The notes beneath the pieces are model-generated. The model had not been told where the DNA came from. It worked only from the letters and a program-made list of their open reading frames with translations, and did no database searches. Source: Actinomadura litoris (GTDB taxonomy: Bacteria > Actinomycetota > Actinomycetes > Streptosporangiales > Streptosporangiaceae). Taken from it: a DNA stretch of 64,000 nucleotides. The stretch is from assembly GCF_009733595.1 (NCBI RefSeq), contig NZ_WOFH01000014.1:62001-126000 (forward strand), in the 5' to 3' direction. Below are positions 35,690 to 44,868 of the stretch, piece after piece. How positions within the stretch are numbered: position 1 is the first letter of the stretch; each line of letters opens with the position of its first letter. The position numbers were made by a program, and so were the translations under genes.

Positions 35690-36709
35690 ATGCGCACAAC
35701 GATGCGGCGTCTGGCCGCCGCCACCGGCGCCCTCGCCCTGAGCCTCGGCCTGGCCACCGCGTGCGGCGACGACGACGAACCCGCGGGCGCCGCGTCCGGC
35801 GGCGCGGCCGGGGCCTTCCCCGTCACCGTCGCGCACAAGCTCGGCTCCACCAAGGTCGAGGGCCCCGCGAAGCGGATCGTCGCGCTCGGCGAGGTGGACC
35901 AGGACGCGCTGCTCGCGCTCGGCGTCCAGCCCGTCGGGATGACCGAGCTGAGCGGCGTCCAGCCGGACGGGCTCGCCCCCTGGAGCGCGCCGAAGGTCAC
36001 CGGCTCCAAGCCGAAGCTGCTGAAGGCCGGGGAGGCCGGCTTCAACCTGGAGGAGATCGCCGCGCTGCGGCCCGACCTCATCCTCGCCGCCGGGGACTTC
36101 ACCATCGACCGCGAGTACGGCAAGCTCTCCAAGCTCGCCCCGACCCTCGCCTACCAGACCGGCCCCGCCGAGGACACCTGGCAGCAGATCACCCGGCAGG
36201 TCGCCAAGGCCGTCGGACGTCCCGCCGAGGGCGAGGCGCTGGTGCGCTCGGCCGAGGCGAAGGTCGCCTCGGTGGGCACCGCGCACCCGGAGCTGAAGGG
36301 CAAGGGCTTCGCGCTGACCAGCATGTTCCCCTCCGGGAACATCGGCGTGATGAAGTCACCGAACGACACCAGCGTCAAGCTGCTGGAGCAGTTCGGGATG
36401 GTGCTGCCCGAGCCGCTGAGCAAGCTGCCGGGGCAGGGCTTCGCCGCCGAGCTCAGCATGGAGAAGGTGTCGGTGCTGAACGTGGACGTCCTGCTCAGCC
36501 ACTACAACGACGACCCCGCGACGCAGCGGAAGGTCGAGGGCAACAAGCTGTTCGCCCAGCTGCCCGTGGTCAGGCGCGGCTCCTACGTCCCGCTCGACCT
36601 GAAGTCGTTCTGGCCGCTGCGCACGCCGACCCCGCTCGCCGTCCCCTACATCGTCGACCAGATCGTCCCGAGGATCGCCAAGGCCGCGAGCGCCGCCAAG
36701 CCCGCCTGA
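35690..36709 (+). CDS. Ferric-siderophore binding lipoprotein (FecB/FhuD family)
   Basis: 339 residues. A type II signal peptide ends in the lipobox LATAC (Cys25), so the mature protein is anchored outside the membrane. The mature part has the two-lobed periplasmic-binding fold of siderophore-binding proteins (KRIVALGEVDQDALLALGVQPVG; LRPDLILAAG; LSMEKVSVLNVDVLL). It would capture the iron-loaded siderophore and hand it to the FecCD-type importer at 12447-15345. An ATG at 35702 is an alternative start. It is the first gene after iron box 6. Confidence 0.93.
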   Translation: MRTTMRRLAAATGALALSLGLATACGDDDEPAGAASGGAAGAFPVTVAHKLGSTKVEGPAKRIVALGEVDQDALLALGVQPVGMTELSGVQPDGLAPWSAPKVTGSKPKLLKAGEAGFNLEEIAALRPDLILAAGDFTIDREYGKLSKLAPTLAYQTGPAEDTWQQITRQVAKAVGRPAEGEALVRSAEAKVASVGTAHPELKGKGFALTSMFPSGNIGVMKSPNDTSVKLLEQFGMVLPEPLSKLPGQGFAAELSMEKVSVLNVDVLLSHYNDDPATQRKVEGNKLFAQLPVVRRGSYVPLDLKSFWPLRTPTPLAVPYIVDQIVPRIAKAASAAKPA

Positions 36710-36758
36710 CCGGCCCGCCTGACCCCGCCTCACCCCCGCCCCGAAAGTGGAGACGCAC

Positions 36759-38027
36759 ATGCAGACACCCGTCCATGACGTGGCCGGCATCGGGTTCGGA
36801 CCCTCCAACCTGGCGCTCGCCGTCGCGCTGGAGGAGGAGCACGGCGCGAACGTGGACGCGGTGTTCTTCGAGAAGCAGCCCCGGTTCGGCTGGCACCGGG
36901 GGATGCTCATCGACGGCGCCACCATGCAGGTCCACTTCCTCAAGGACCTGGTGACGATGCGCAACCCGGCCAGCCGCTACTCCTTCCTGGCCTACCTGCA
37001 CGCCCGGGACCGGCTCGTCGACTTCGTCAACCACAAGACGATGTTCCCGACCCGGCTGGAGTTCCACGACTACCTCGAATGGGTCGCCGCCGCCGTCGCG
37101 GGGGACGTCCGGTACGGGACGGAGGTCGTCGCGCTCCGCCCGCGCGACGCCGCGACGCTGGAGGTCGTCGTCCGCCGCGACGACGAGCTGGAGACCCACC
37201 TCGCCCGCGACGTCGTCATCGCCGCCGGGCTCGAACCCTTCCTGCCCGAGGGCGTGTCGGCCGGCGAGCGGATCTGGCACACCGAGGACCTGCTGACCCG
37301 CCTCGCCGAGCGGCCCGGCTGGACGCCGCGGCGGGTCGTCGTGGTCGGCGCCGGGCAGAGCGCCGCCGAGGCCGTCGAGCACCTGCACCGCACGTTCCCC
37401 GAGACCGAGGTGTGCGCGGTCTTCACCCGCTACGGGTACTCGCCCGCCGACGACAGCTCCTTCGCCAACCGCATCTTCGACCCGCGGGCCGTCGACCACT
37501 ACTACGCGGCGCCGGACGAGGTGAAGCGGCTGCTGTTCGACTACTCCCGCAACACCAACTACTCCGTCGTGGACCTCGAACTGATCGACGAGCTGTACCG
37601 GCGGTCCTACGCGGAGAAGGTCGCGGGCGCCGAGCGGCTGCGGATCCTCAACGTGTCCCGGGTCAGGGAGGTGCGCGAGGTCCCGGCCGGCGTCCGGCTC
37701 CGCGTCGCGTTCCTGCCCACCGGCGAGACGACCGACCTGGACGCCGACGCCGTCGTCTACGCCACCGGCTACCGCGAGCGCGACCCGTTCGACCTGCTCG
37801 GGGAGGCGGGCGCGCACTGCCGCGCCGGCGCGGACGGGCGCCCGCTGATGGAACGCGACTACCGGATCGCCACCGAGCCCGGCCAGGAGTGGGGCGTCTA
37901 CCTCCAGGGCGCGACCGAGCACAGCCACGGCATCGCCTCCTCGCTGCTGTCCATGACCGCCGTCCGCACCGGCGAGATCGTCCAGTCCATCGCCCGCCGC
38001 TCCGCCCGCGTCGCCCAGGAGGCGTGA
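36759..38027 (+). CDS. L-ornithine N5-monooxygenase (SidA/PvdA/CchB family)
   Basis: 422 residues. The FAD site GIGFGPSNLALA, the NADPH site VVVGAGQSAAEA and the ATGYRERDP motif near the C-terminus define a flavin-dependent N-hydroxylase. Lysine and ornithine enzymes are hard to separate by sequence, but the third adenylation domain of NRPS 2 carries the hydroxyornithine code, so ornithine is the likely substrate. The ATG at 36759 has GGAG six bases upstream and is preferred to the GTG at 36747. It overlaps the MbtH gene (TGATG). No hydroxyornithine formyl- or acetyltransferase gene is adjacent. Confidence 0.92.
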   Translation: MQTPVHDVAGIGFGPSNLALAVALEEEHGANVDAVFFEKQPRFGWHRGMLIDGATMQVHFLKDLVTMRNPASRYSFLAYLHARDRLVDFVNHKTMFPTRLEFHDYLEWVAAAVAGDVRYGTEVVALRPRDAATLEVVVRRDDELETHLARDVVIAAGLEPFLPEGVSAGERIWHTEDLLTRLAERPGWTPRRVVVVGAGQSAAEAVEHLHRTFPETEVCAVFTRYGYSPADDSSFANRIFDPRAVDHYYAAPDEVKRLLFDYSRNTNYSVVDLELIDELYRRSYAEKVAGAERLRILNVSRVREVREVPAGVRLRVAFLPTGETTDLDADAVVYATGYRERDPFDLLGEAGAHCRAGADGRPLMERDYRIATEPGQEWGVYLQGATEHSHGIASSLLSMTAVRTGEIVQSIARRSARVAQEA

Positions 38028-38224
38028 TGACCAACCCGTTCGACGACCCCGACGGCACGTTCCTCGTCCTCGTCAACGACGAGGGGCAGCACTCGCTGTG
38101 GCCCGCCTTCGCCGACGTCCCGGCGGGCTGGACGGCGGCGTTCGGGCCCGGCCCCCGGCCCGACTGCCTCGACTACGTCGAGACGAACTGGACCGACATC
38201 CGCCCCCGGAGCCTGGCCACCTGA
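38027..38224 (+). CDS. MbtH-like NRPS accessory protein
   Basis: 65 residues. The family pattern is complete: NPFDDPDGTFLVLVNDEGQ, HSLWPAFADVPAGW and DYVETNWTDIRP. MbtH proteins bind adenylation domains and are needed for their folding or activity, so it should serve one or both NRPSs here. The ATG overlaps the monooxygenase stop, and it is the last gene of the siderophore locus. Confidence 0.95.
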   Translation: MTNPFDDPDGTFLVLVNDEGQHSLWPAFADVPAGWTAAFGPGPRPDCLDYVETNWTDIRPRSLAT

Positions 38225-38244
38225 CGGGGACCGGCACCGTCAGG
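38220..38244. terminator. Hairpin over two converging stop codons
   Basis: CCTGACGG (38220-38227) pairs with CCGTCAGG (38237-38244). The stem contains the MbtH stop on the plus strand and the GNAT stop on the minus strand, a compact two-way terminator that ends the siderophore locus. Confidence 0.65.
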
Positions 38245-38884
38245 ACGCGCCGAGCAGCGGCAGGCAGGCGTCCAGTCCCTCGATCTCGACGGGCACGGCG
38301 CGGTGCCGCTCCCAGCCCTCGCGGTCGAGCACGAACCGCCGGTCCAGCCGCAGGACGTCGCGCACGCTGACGCGGTCGAGGCCGTTGTCCCGGTAGCCGA
38401 GCTTGCGCGACACGGCGGCCGAGACGGCGTTGTCGGCCATCGCCGCGCTCGTCGCCGACTCGGCGCCCAGCCCGGCGAACGCCAGGTGCAGGACGGCGGC
38501 GCGCATCTCCGTGCCGTACCCCCGGCCCTGGTGGCGCAGCCCCAGCCAGGACCCCGTGCCGACCTCGCGGACGACCCGGAACGCCCGCGCGCTGATCCCC
38601 TGCGAGCCGATCACCTCGCCGTCCGCGAACACGGTCAGCGACAGCTCCCAGGCGTCCGGCTCCCACTCCGCGAGGACGCGCCAGTGGTACCGCATGACGC
38701 TCCGCGCGCGCTCCTCGGGCGGGAGGTCCGTCCACGGCACCAGGAACGGCATGTCGGCCGGGTCGTGGACGCCGCCGGCGGCGAGCCCGGCGAGGGCGTC
38801 CAGTTCCTCCAGGTCCGGGAGCCGCAGTTCGAGCCTGGGCGTCCGGAGGCGCAGCCCGTACAGCGGCCAGTGCGTCACGCTCAT
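38240..38884 (-). CDS. GNAT acetyltransferase (RimJ/RimL type)
   Basis: 214 residues from the ATG at 38884; a longer frame to 38920 adds an unlikely Arg-rich stretch. The GNAT fold shows TPRLELRLP at the start and the acetyl-CoA loop LGLRHQGRGYGTEMRAAVL, followed by NAVSAAVSRKLGYRDNG. It looks like a RimJ/RimL-type N-acetyltransferase of unknown target. It converges on the siderophore locus but has no iron box, and nothing ties it to hydroxyornithine acylation. Confidence 0.82.
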   Translation of the reverse strand: MSVTHWPLYGLRLRTPRLELRLPDLEELDALAGLAAGGVHDPADMPFLVPWTDLPPEERARSVMRYHWRVLAEWEPDAWELSLTVFADGEVIGSQGISARAFRVVREVGTGSWLGLRHQGRGYGTEMRAAVLHLAFAGLGAESATSAAMADNAVSAAVSRKLGYRDNGLDRVSVRDVLRLDRRFVLDREGWERHRAVPVEIEGLDACLPLLGAS

Positions 38885-39382
38885 CCGGCGATTCTGGCGG
38901 CCGGGTCGCGGGCACGTCACCCGAATATCGCGGCGGCCGGGCTCCCGGCCAGGGCGTTTCCGGGGGTGTGACGCTTCGGGACGCGTCGGCGCTGTACTGA
39001 TCGGAGCCGATTTGCGGCGGTTCCGGCGGGCGGCGTCCCTGGGAGGGGAAGCCCGCGGTTCGCCGCCCGCATCCGGTGATCCGCAGGCGGGCCGGAGGGC
39101 CCCGCGCCGCCGGGGCGGACGGCGCGGCGCCCTCCGGCCCGCCCTGCGCCACCCCCTCCCCGAGGCCGCGGTCGCCTGTGTCCAGAGGTGCCGCTGTGTT
39201 CAGAGCGGACACCAGGGGCAGAAAGCAGCAGAAGGTCATGTTTCGGTCCTCGCCCCGCCGCGGCCCCCGGCCGCGCGCGGACGGCGACCGGGCCCGGGGG
39301 AGGATGATCACTAGGGGGGTGGTCGGATGGCCCGCGCGGGTGCGCCGGACGCGCGCCGCGGCCGCCCGGCCGGGACGCGCTG
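38885..39382. other. Non-coding stretch between divergent genes, with a long hairpin
   Basis: About 500 nt separate the GNAT and DMT-transporter genes, which point away from each other. I see no convincing gene. The main feature is a strong hairpin at 39083-39147: an 18-bp stem with one bulge (GCAGG-CGGGCCGGAGGGC against GCCCTCCGGCCCGCCCTGC) topped by a 6-bp inner stem. There is no U tract after it. It could be a leader structure of the downstream transporter gene or an RNA. Confidence 0.5.
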
Positions 39383-40258
39383 ATGGCCTGGAGCATCGGG
39401 TTCAGCCTGCTCGCGGCGTTCCTGTTCGCCGCGGCCGCCGCGCTCCAGTACCGCGCGGCGCGGCGCGCCGTCCACGGGGGCTCCGACGCGGTCGCCGCCG
39501 CCGGGCTGATCCGCAAGCTGCTCCACGACCCGCTGTGGCTGGCGGGGTGGGGGGTGAACCTCGCCGGGTTCATGAGCCAGGCCGTGGCGCTCCACCTCGG
39601 CTCCACCGGCCTCGTCCAGCCGCTGCTGGTCAGCCAGCTCGTCTTCACGATCCTGCTGGGCTGCGCGGGCAACGGCTGCGTGCCCGCCCGCATGGACCTG
39701 CTCGGGGGGACGGCCGTGTCGGCGGGCCTCGCGGTCCTGTTCACGGTGCCGGGCGCGGTGCCGCCCGCGGGTGAGCCGTCCCGGCCCCGCCTGTTCGTCG
39801 CGGCGCTCCTCCTGGCGCCGCTCGTGCTCGTCCTCGTGCGGGGCGCGGCGCTGCGGAAGGGGACGGTCCGGGCCGTGCTGCTCGGCACCTGCGCCGGGCT
39901 GCTGTTCGCGTGCAGCGCCGTCCTGATCAAGCTGACCACCGCCGACCTCGTCGACCGGGGCGTCGCGGCCACGGCCGTGGACTGGCCCGGCTACGCGCTC
40001 GCGGGCACCACCCTGCTCGGCCTCGTGCTGGAGCAGCGGGCGTTCGCGGCCGGGTCGCTGCCCGCCGCCATGACCGCGATGACGATGACCAACCCCGCCG
40101 CGTCCTACCTGCTGGCCGTCCTCGCCTTCCACACCAGGCCGCCGCACAGCGCGGCCGCGTTCGCGGCGGTCTCGGTGAGCGCCGTGCTGCTGACGGCCGG
40201 GATCGTCGCGCTGTCGCGCTCGGCGGCCGCCGCCCGGCACGCGCCGTCCGGTTCCTGA
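39383..40258 (+). CDS. DMT/EamA-like membrane transporter
   Basis: 291 residues, about nine hydrophobic helices and the EamA/NIPA-like layout of small-molecule transporters (QPLLVSQLVFTILLG in the middle; MTMTNPAASYLLAVLAF near the end). The long upstream region with a hairpin suggests post-transcriptional control, but this is only position. Substrate unknown. Confidence 0.75.
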   Translation: MAWSIGFSLLAAFLFAAAAALQYRAARRAVHGGSDAVAAAGLIRKLLHDPLWLAGWGVNLAGFMSQAVALHLGSTGLVQPLLVSQLVFTILLGCAGNGCVPARMDLLGGTAVSAGLAVLFTVPGAVPPAGEPSRPRLFVAALLLAPLVLVLVRGAALRKGTVRAVLLGTCAGLLFACSAVLIKLTTADLVDRGVAATAVDWPGYALAGTTLLGLVLEQRAFAAGSLPAAMTAMTMTNPAASYLLAVLAFHTRPPHSAAAFAAVSVSAVLLTAGIVALSRSAAAARHAPSGS

Positions 40259-40333
40259 ACGGGCCTGTTCCGGGGGCAGGGCAGCCTGTCCGCTAAGTCA
40301 TGAAATGTCGTACCTACCAGGCAGGATAGGGAC

Positions 40334-42421
40334 ATGACCGAGACTGTGACCCGCGCCGAGATCGCGGATCAGGCCGCCTACGCCGACGCCGTGCGCACCG
40401 CCGTCGAGGCGTCCGCCGCCTACTACGGCGAGGGCGACTCGCCCCTGGACGACGACGCGTTCGACCGCCTGGTGCGGGGGATCGCCGCCTACGAGGCCGA
40501 GCACCCCGAGCACGTCCTGCCGGAGTCCCCGACCGGCAAGGTCGCCGGGGGAGCGGTGGTCGGGGACGTGCCGCACACCGTCCCGATGCTGAGCCTGGAC
40601 AACGTGTTCTCCGCCGAGGGCCTGGAGTCGTGGGCCGCGGGCCTGGAGCGGCGCCTCGGCCGCCCGGTCGGGCGGTGGTGCGTCGAGCCGAAGCTGGACG
40701 GCCTGGCGATCTCCGCCCGCTACCGCGACGGCCGCCTCGCCCGGCTGGTGACGCGCGGCGACGGCGCCGCCGGGGAGGACGTCTCGCACGGCATCGGCAT
40801 GATCGTCGGACTGCCGGAGCGGCTCGCCGAACCGGTCACCGTGGAGCTGCGCGGCGAGGTGCTGATGACCCGCGCGCAGTTCGAGGACGCCAACGCCGCC
40901 CGCACCGCCGCCGGGGGCCCGGCGTTCGCCAACCCGCGCAGCGCCGCCGCCGGGTCGCTGCGCGCCAAGGACCGCGCCTACCAGGTGGAGATGACCTTCT
41001 TCGCCTACGGCGCGCTGCCGCTGGAGGGCACCGGCGAGGACCTGGCCGCCCGGCTGGGGGAGCTGCCGCACAGCGAGATCATGGAGTACGTCGCCGCGCT
41101 CGGCGCGCGCACCACCGCCACGACGCCGGTGCCCGCCGTCACCGCGACCGCGCTGGAGGCCCTGCACGAGCGGGTCGCGGAGATCGCGGCGCTGCGGGCC
41201 GAGCTGGACTTCGGCATCGACGGCATCGTCGTCCGCGCGGACGCGGCGGCCGACCAGGCCGAGGCCGGGGTGTCCTCGCGGGCGCCGCGCTGGGCGATCG
41301 CCTACAAGCTCCCCGCCGTGGAGAAGATCACGCGGCTGCTGGAGGTCGAGTGGAACGTCGGCCGCACCGGGATCATCGCGCCGCGCGCCGTCCTGGAGCC
41401 GGTCGAGCTGGAGGGGTCGGTCGTCACCTACGCGACGCTGCACAACGCCGCCGACATCGAGCGGCGCGGGCTGATGCTCGGCGACCACGTCACCGTCTAC
41501 AAGGCCGGCGACGTGATCCCCCGCGTGGAGGCGCCGGTCGCGCACCTGCGCACCGGCGAGGAGCGCCCGATCGAGGCGCCGGAGGTCTGCCCGCGCTGCG
41601 GCGACGCGATCGACGTCTCGCAGCAGCGGTGGCGGTGCGTGCGCGGCCGGGCCTGCCACGCGGTCGCCTCCGTCCGCTACGCCGTCGGCCGCGACCAGCT
41701 CGACATCGAGGGACTCGGCGAGAAGATCATCGACCAGCTCGTGGACGCCGGGCTGATCACCGACTTCGCGGACCTGTTCGGCCTCACCCGCGAGCAGCTC
41801 CTCGGGCTGGAGCGGATGGGCGAGACCAGCACCGCCAACCTGCTCGCCGCGATCGAGGGCGCCAAGGCCAAGCCACTGAACAAGGTGTTCTGCGCGCTCG
41901 GGGTGCGCGGCACCGGCCGGTCCATGTCGCGGCGGATCGCCCGGTACTTCGCCACCATGGACGCGATCCGCGCGGCCGGCGACGAGGCGTTCCAGCGGGT
42001 CGAGGGCATCGGGCCGGAGAAGGCGCCGGTCCTGGTCGCCGAGATCGCCGAGCTGGCGCCGCTGATCGACCGGCTCGCCGCCGCCGGGGTGAACATGGTC
42101 GAGCCCGGCGCGACCGGCCCCGCCGAGGAGGGCGAGGAGGGCGAGGAGGAAGCGTCCGGAGCGGACTCCGGCCTCCCGCTGGCCGGGATGTCGGTCGTCG
42201 CGACCGGCTCGATGTCGGGGCCGCTGGAGAAGCTGTCCCGCAACGAGGTGAACGAGCTGATCGAGCGCGCCGGGGGCCGCGCCTCGTCCTCGGTGTCGGC
42301 CAGGACCGCACTGCTGGTCGCGGGGGAGAAGGCCGGGTCCAAGAAGGCCAAGGCGGACAAGCTCGGCGTCGAGGTCGTCACCCCCGAGGAGTTCGCCGCC
42401 CGCGTCGCCGACTTCCTCTGA
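40334..42421 (+). CDS. ligA: NAD+-dependent DNA ligase, diverged copy
   Basis: 695 residues, the usual length. The adenylation domain has the active-site Lys in VEPKLDGLAIS and RGDG; the OB fold has VGRTGIIAPRAVLEPV; a four-Cys zinc finger follows (CPRCG, then C and C in RCVRGRACH); helix-hairpin-helix repeats (EGIGPEKAPVLV) and a C-terminal BRCT domain complete it. It seals nicks using NAD+. Several normally fixed positions differ (zinc-finger tail HAVASVRYAVGRDQLDIEG; acidic insert before BRCT), which suggests a secondary paralogue rather than the housekeeping ligase. GGATAGGG precedes the ATG. Confidence 0.9.
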   Translation: MTETVTRAEIADQAAYADAVRTAVEASAAYYGEGDSPLDDDAFDRLVRGIAAYEAEHPEHVLPESPTGKVAGGAVVGDVPHTVPMLSLDNVFSAEGLESWAAGLERRLGRPVGRWCVEPKLDGLAISARYRDGRLARLVTRGDGAAGEDVSHGIGMIVGLPERLAEPVTVELRGEVLMTRAQFEDANAARTAAGGPAFANPRSAAAGSLRAKDRAYQVEMTFFAYGALPLEGTGEDLAARLGELPHSEIMEYVAALGARTTATTPVPAVTATALEALHERVAEIAALRAELDFGIDGIVVRADAAADQAEAGVSSRAPRWAIAYKLPAVEKITRLLEVEWNVGRTGIIAPRAVLEPVELEGSVVTYATLHNAADIERRGLMLGDHVTVYKAGDVIPRVEAPVAHLRTGEERPIEAPEVCPRCGDAIDVSQQRWRCVRGRACHAVASVRYAVGRDQLDIEGLGEKIIDQLVDAGLITDFADLFGLTREQLLGLERMGETSTANLLAAIEGAKAKPLNKVFCALGVRGTGRSMSRRIARYFATMDAIRAAGDEAFQRVEGIGPEKAPVLVAEIAELAPLIDRLAAAGVNMVEPGATGPAEEGEEGEEEASGADSGLPLAGMSVVATGSMSGPLEKLSRNEVNELIERAGGRASSSVSARTALLVAGEKAGSKKAKADKLGVEVVTPEEFAARVADFL

Positions 42422-42501
42422 CGGGGTACTCGGGGTACTCGGGGTCGATCTGAGTACTTGGACGGTTATGGACGGCGGCGCGTCAACGGCAGTCTCCCGT
42501 T

Positions 42502-44844
42502 ATGCCCCTCACCTGCCCCGGCTGCCAGACCCCGCTGCCCCCGCCGCGCCGCGCGGCCTGCCCGAGGTGCGGGCTGTGCCTGGCCGGACCCGCCGCCGCC
42601 GAGTTGTGGGTGCTCGACGGCGAGCTGGCCCGGCTGGGGCGGCGCCGCCGCGACCTGCTGGCCTTCCTGTACGCGGCGGCCCCGCCCCCGGCGCATCCGG
42701 CCGGGCCGCGGCCGTGGCCGGCGCCCGCGGGCGCGCCCGCGGCCTTCGGCGGGACGGACGCCTCGCGCTTCGCGGTCCGCAACGCGCTGCTGACCACCGG
42801 CGGGGCGCTGCTCGGCATCGCCGCGTTCGTGTTCGCCCTGCTGAGCTGGAGCGCGCTCCCCTACGTCGAGCGCGGGGCGATCCTGCTCGCGCTGACGGTC
42901 GTGGCGCTGGCCGCCGGATGGGTGGTCGCCCGCCGCGGGCTGGCCGCCACGGCGGAGACCCTCGCGTTCGTCGGCCTCCTGCTGGTCGGCCTGGACCTCT
43001 ACTCCGCCTACGCCCACGGCTTCCTCTCGCTGAACGACGTCGACCCCGCCTGGTACGCGGCGGCGTCGTTCCTGGCGGCCGCCCTCGTCTGGGCCGGATA
43101 CGACCGGCTGACCCCGCTCCGCCTGACCCGCCCCACGACGCTGGTCCTCGCGCAGTTTCCGCTCCCGCTCGCCGTCGCCGGTGCGGACGCCCCTCCGGAG
43201 GCGGTGGCGCTCGCCCTCCTCGCGGTGTCCCTCGCCGACCTCGGCGCCCGGCGCTTCTCCACGGTCGCCGCGACCGCCACGGGCCTGCTCGCGGGTGGTG
43301 CGGGGACGGCGGCGGCGTTCGCGCTGACCGTGCCCTCGCTCCCAGGGGCGCCCGCGGGGGCGGCGCTCCTGATGGTGGCGGCCGCGGTCGCGCTGGCCTG
43401 GGCGCTGCGCGTGAACGCGGCCCTCGCCGTCGTCGCGGGGCCGGCCGCCTCGATGGCGCTCGCCGCCGCCCTGCCGCTGCCCCTGCGCTGGACGGCGGCG
43501 GGCGCCGCGCTCTCGGCCGTCGCCGTGGCCGCCGCCGTGTCCCTCCTGCCGGGCCGGCTGCGCTCCGGCACGCGGATCGGGGCCATGACCGTCCTGGGCG
43601 CCTCCGCGCTGTCGATCGCCCCGGGCGCGGCCGTGGCGGTGCTCTTCCCCGGCCGCTACCTGGACGCCCGCTGGGCCGGGGTGGGCTCGCCGGACCTGCT
43701 CGACTGGGTCCTGCCCGCCGCGCCCGCCGTCCTCGCGCTGCTGTTCGCCGTACTCCTCGTGAAGGCGCGCGCGGCGGCCCCGCCCCTCGCGCCGCTCGCC
43801 GTCCTCACCGCGGCGGTCGCCGCGGACGCGCCGTACCCGGCGGCGCTCGCGCTGGCCGTCATCTCCGGCGCCGCGCTCGCGGTCTGGGCCGCCCTCGACG
43901 GCACGGCCCGTCCCGCCGCGTGCGGCGCCGCCGTCGCCGCGTCCCTGTGGGCCGCCGCCTACGCCTTGGCCACCGAGAACGCCACGCTCGCCGTCCTCGG
44001 TGCCCTGACGGTCCTCGCCGCCGCCTGCGCGGCCGCGTTCCCCGTCCTGCGCGGCGGCGCGGTCGCCATGGCCGCGCTCGCCCTCGGCGGGTTCGCGGCG
44101 GCCGCCGCCCTCGCGGCCGGGCGCCCCGCCCACCACGCCGCGTTCGCCGTGCTCGCCGCGTCCGGTCTCGCGCTGCTCGCGGCGGCGCTGGTGCGAGGCC
44201 CCGCCGCCGAGGCCGCGCCGTGGCCCGTCGCCGCGGCGGGGATCGCGATGACCGCCGGGCACGCCGCCCCGCTCAGCCTCGCCCTGGCCGTGACCGGCGT
44301 GCTGGCCGCCGCCGCGGCGCTGCGGCCGGACCGCCGCCCCGCCGGGTGGGCGGCGTCCGCGCTGCTGCTCGCGGCGTGGTGGGTGCGGCTGGGCGCGTCC
44401 GGGGTCACGGTGCCGGAGATCTACACGGCGCCGGTGTCCGCGGCGCTCCTCGGCCTCGCCGTGATCCGGCGCTCGCGCGGCGCCGCCCGGTCGTCGTGGG
44501 CCGACCTCGGCCCGGCGCTCGCGTCCACGCTCGTCCCGAGCCTGCTCGCCGCGTGGGCGGACGCCACCGGACCGCGCCCGCTGCTGCTGGCCGCCGCCGC
44601 GCTCGCGACCGTCCTCGCGGGCGCCCGGCTCCGGCTCCAGGCGCCGCTCGTGCTCGGCGGCGCCGTCCTCGTCCTGGACGCGGCGCGCTGGCTCGCCCCC
44701 TACGCCGCCGACGCGGCCGCCGGTCTTCCCGGCTGGGTCCCGCTCGCCGGGGCGGGCCTGCTCGTCCTGCTGGCGGGCGCGACCTACGAGCAGCGCATGC
44801 GGGACCTGCGGCGGCTCCGCACCGCGCTCGGCCGCCTCGCCTGA
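42502..44844 (+). CDS. SCO7613-like polytopic membrane protein with zinc ribbon
   Basis: 780 residues. An N-terminal zinc ribbon (CPGC then CPRCG, Cys at about 5, 8, 20, 23) is followed by AAELWVLDGELARLGRRRRDLLAFLY, then more than twenty hydrophobic helices. This is the layout of the actinobacterial SCO7613 family, whose function is unknown. Base composition is extreme, with long Ala/Leu runs. No ribosome site is visible at the ATG. Short GGGGTACTC repeats lie in the 80 nt between it and ligA. Confidence 0.8.
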   Translation: MPLTCPGCQTPLPPPRRAACPRCGLCLAGPAAAELWVLDGELARLGRRRRDLLAFLYAAAPPPAHPAGPRPWPAPAGAPAAFGGTDASRFAVRNALLTTGGALLGIAAFVFALLSWSALPYVERGAILLALTVVALAAGWVVARRGLAATAETLAFVGLLLVGLDLYSAYAHGFLSLNDVDPAWYAAASFLAAALVWAGYDRLTPLRLTRPTTLVLAQFPLPLAVAGADAPPEAVALALLAVSLADLGARRFSTVAATATGLLAGGAGTAAAFALTVPSLPGAPAGAALLMVAAAVALAWALRVNAALAVVAGPAASMALAAALPLPLRWTAAGAALSAVAVAAAVSLLPGRLRSGTRIGAMTVLGASALSIAPGAAVAVLFPGRYLDARWAGVGSPDLLDWVLPAAPAVLALLFAVLLVKARAAAPPLAPLAVLTAAVAADAPYPAALALAVISGAALAVWAALDGTARPAACGAAVAASLWAAAYALATENATLAVLGALTVLAAACAAAFPVLRGGAVAMAALALGGFAAAAALAAGRPAHHAAFAVLAASGLALLAAALVRGPAAEAAPWPVAAAGIAMTAGHAAPLSLALAVTGVLAAAAALRPDRRPAGWAASALLLAAWWVRLGASGVTVPEIYTAPVSAALLGLAVIRRSRGAARSSWADLGPALASTLVPSLLAAWADATGPRPLLLAAAALATVLAGARLRLQAPLVLGGAVLVLDAARWLAPYAADAAAGLPGWVPLAGAGLLVLLAGATYEQRMRDLRRLRTALGRLA

Positions 44845-44868
44845 CGGCGCCTCATCCGCCGGCCGGCC

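Noticed and set aside
38240..38884. GNAT as a hydroxyornithine acetyltransferase of the siderophore pathway
   Set aside because: It resembles RimJ/RimL enzymes, has no iron box and points toward the locus from outside. The predicted product does not need a separate acylation.
42422..42443. GGGGTACTC repeats after ligA as a terminator or binding array
   Set aside because: Only two and a half copies, no stem and no known factor; treated as minor sequence redundancy.
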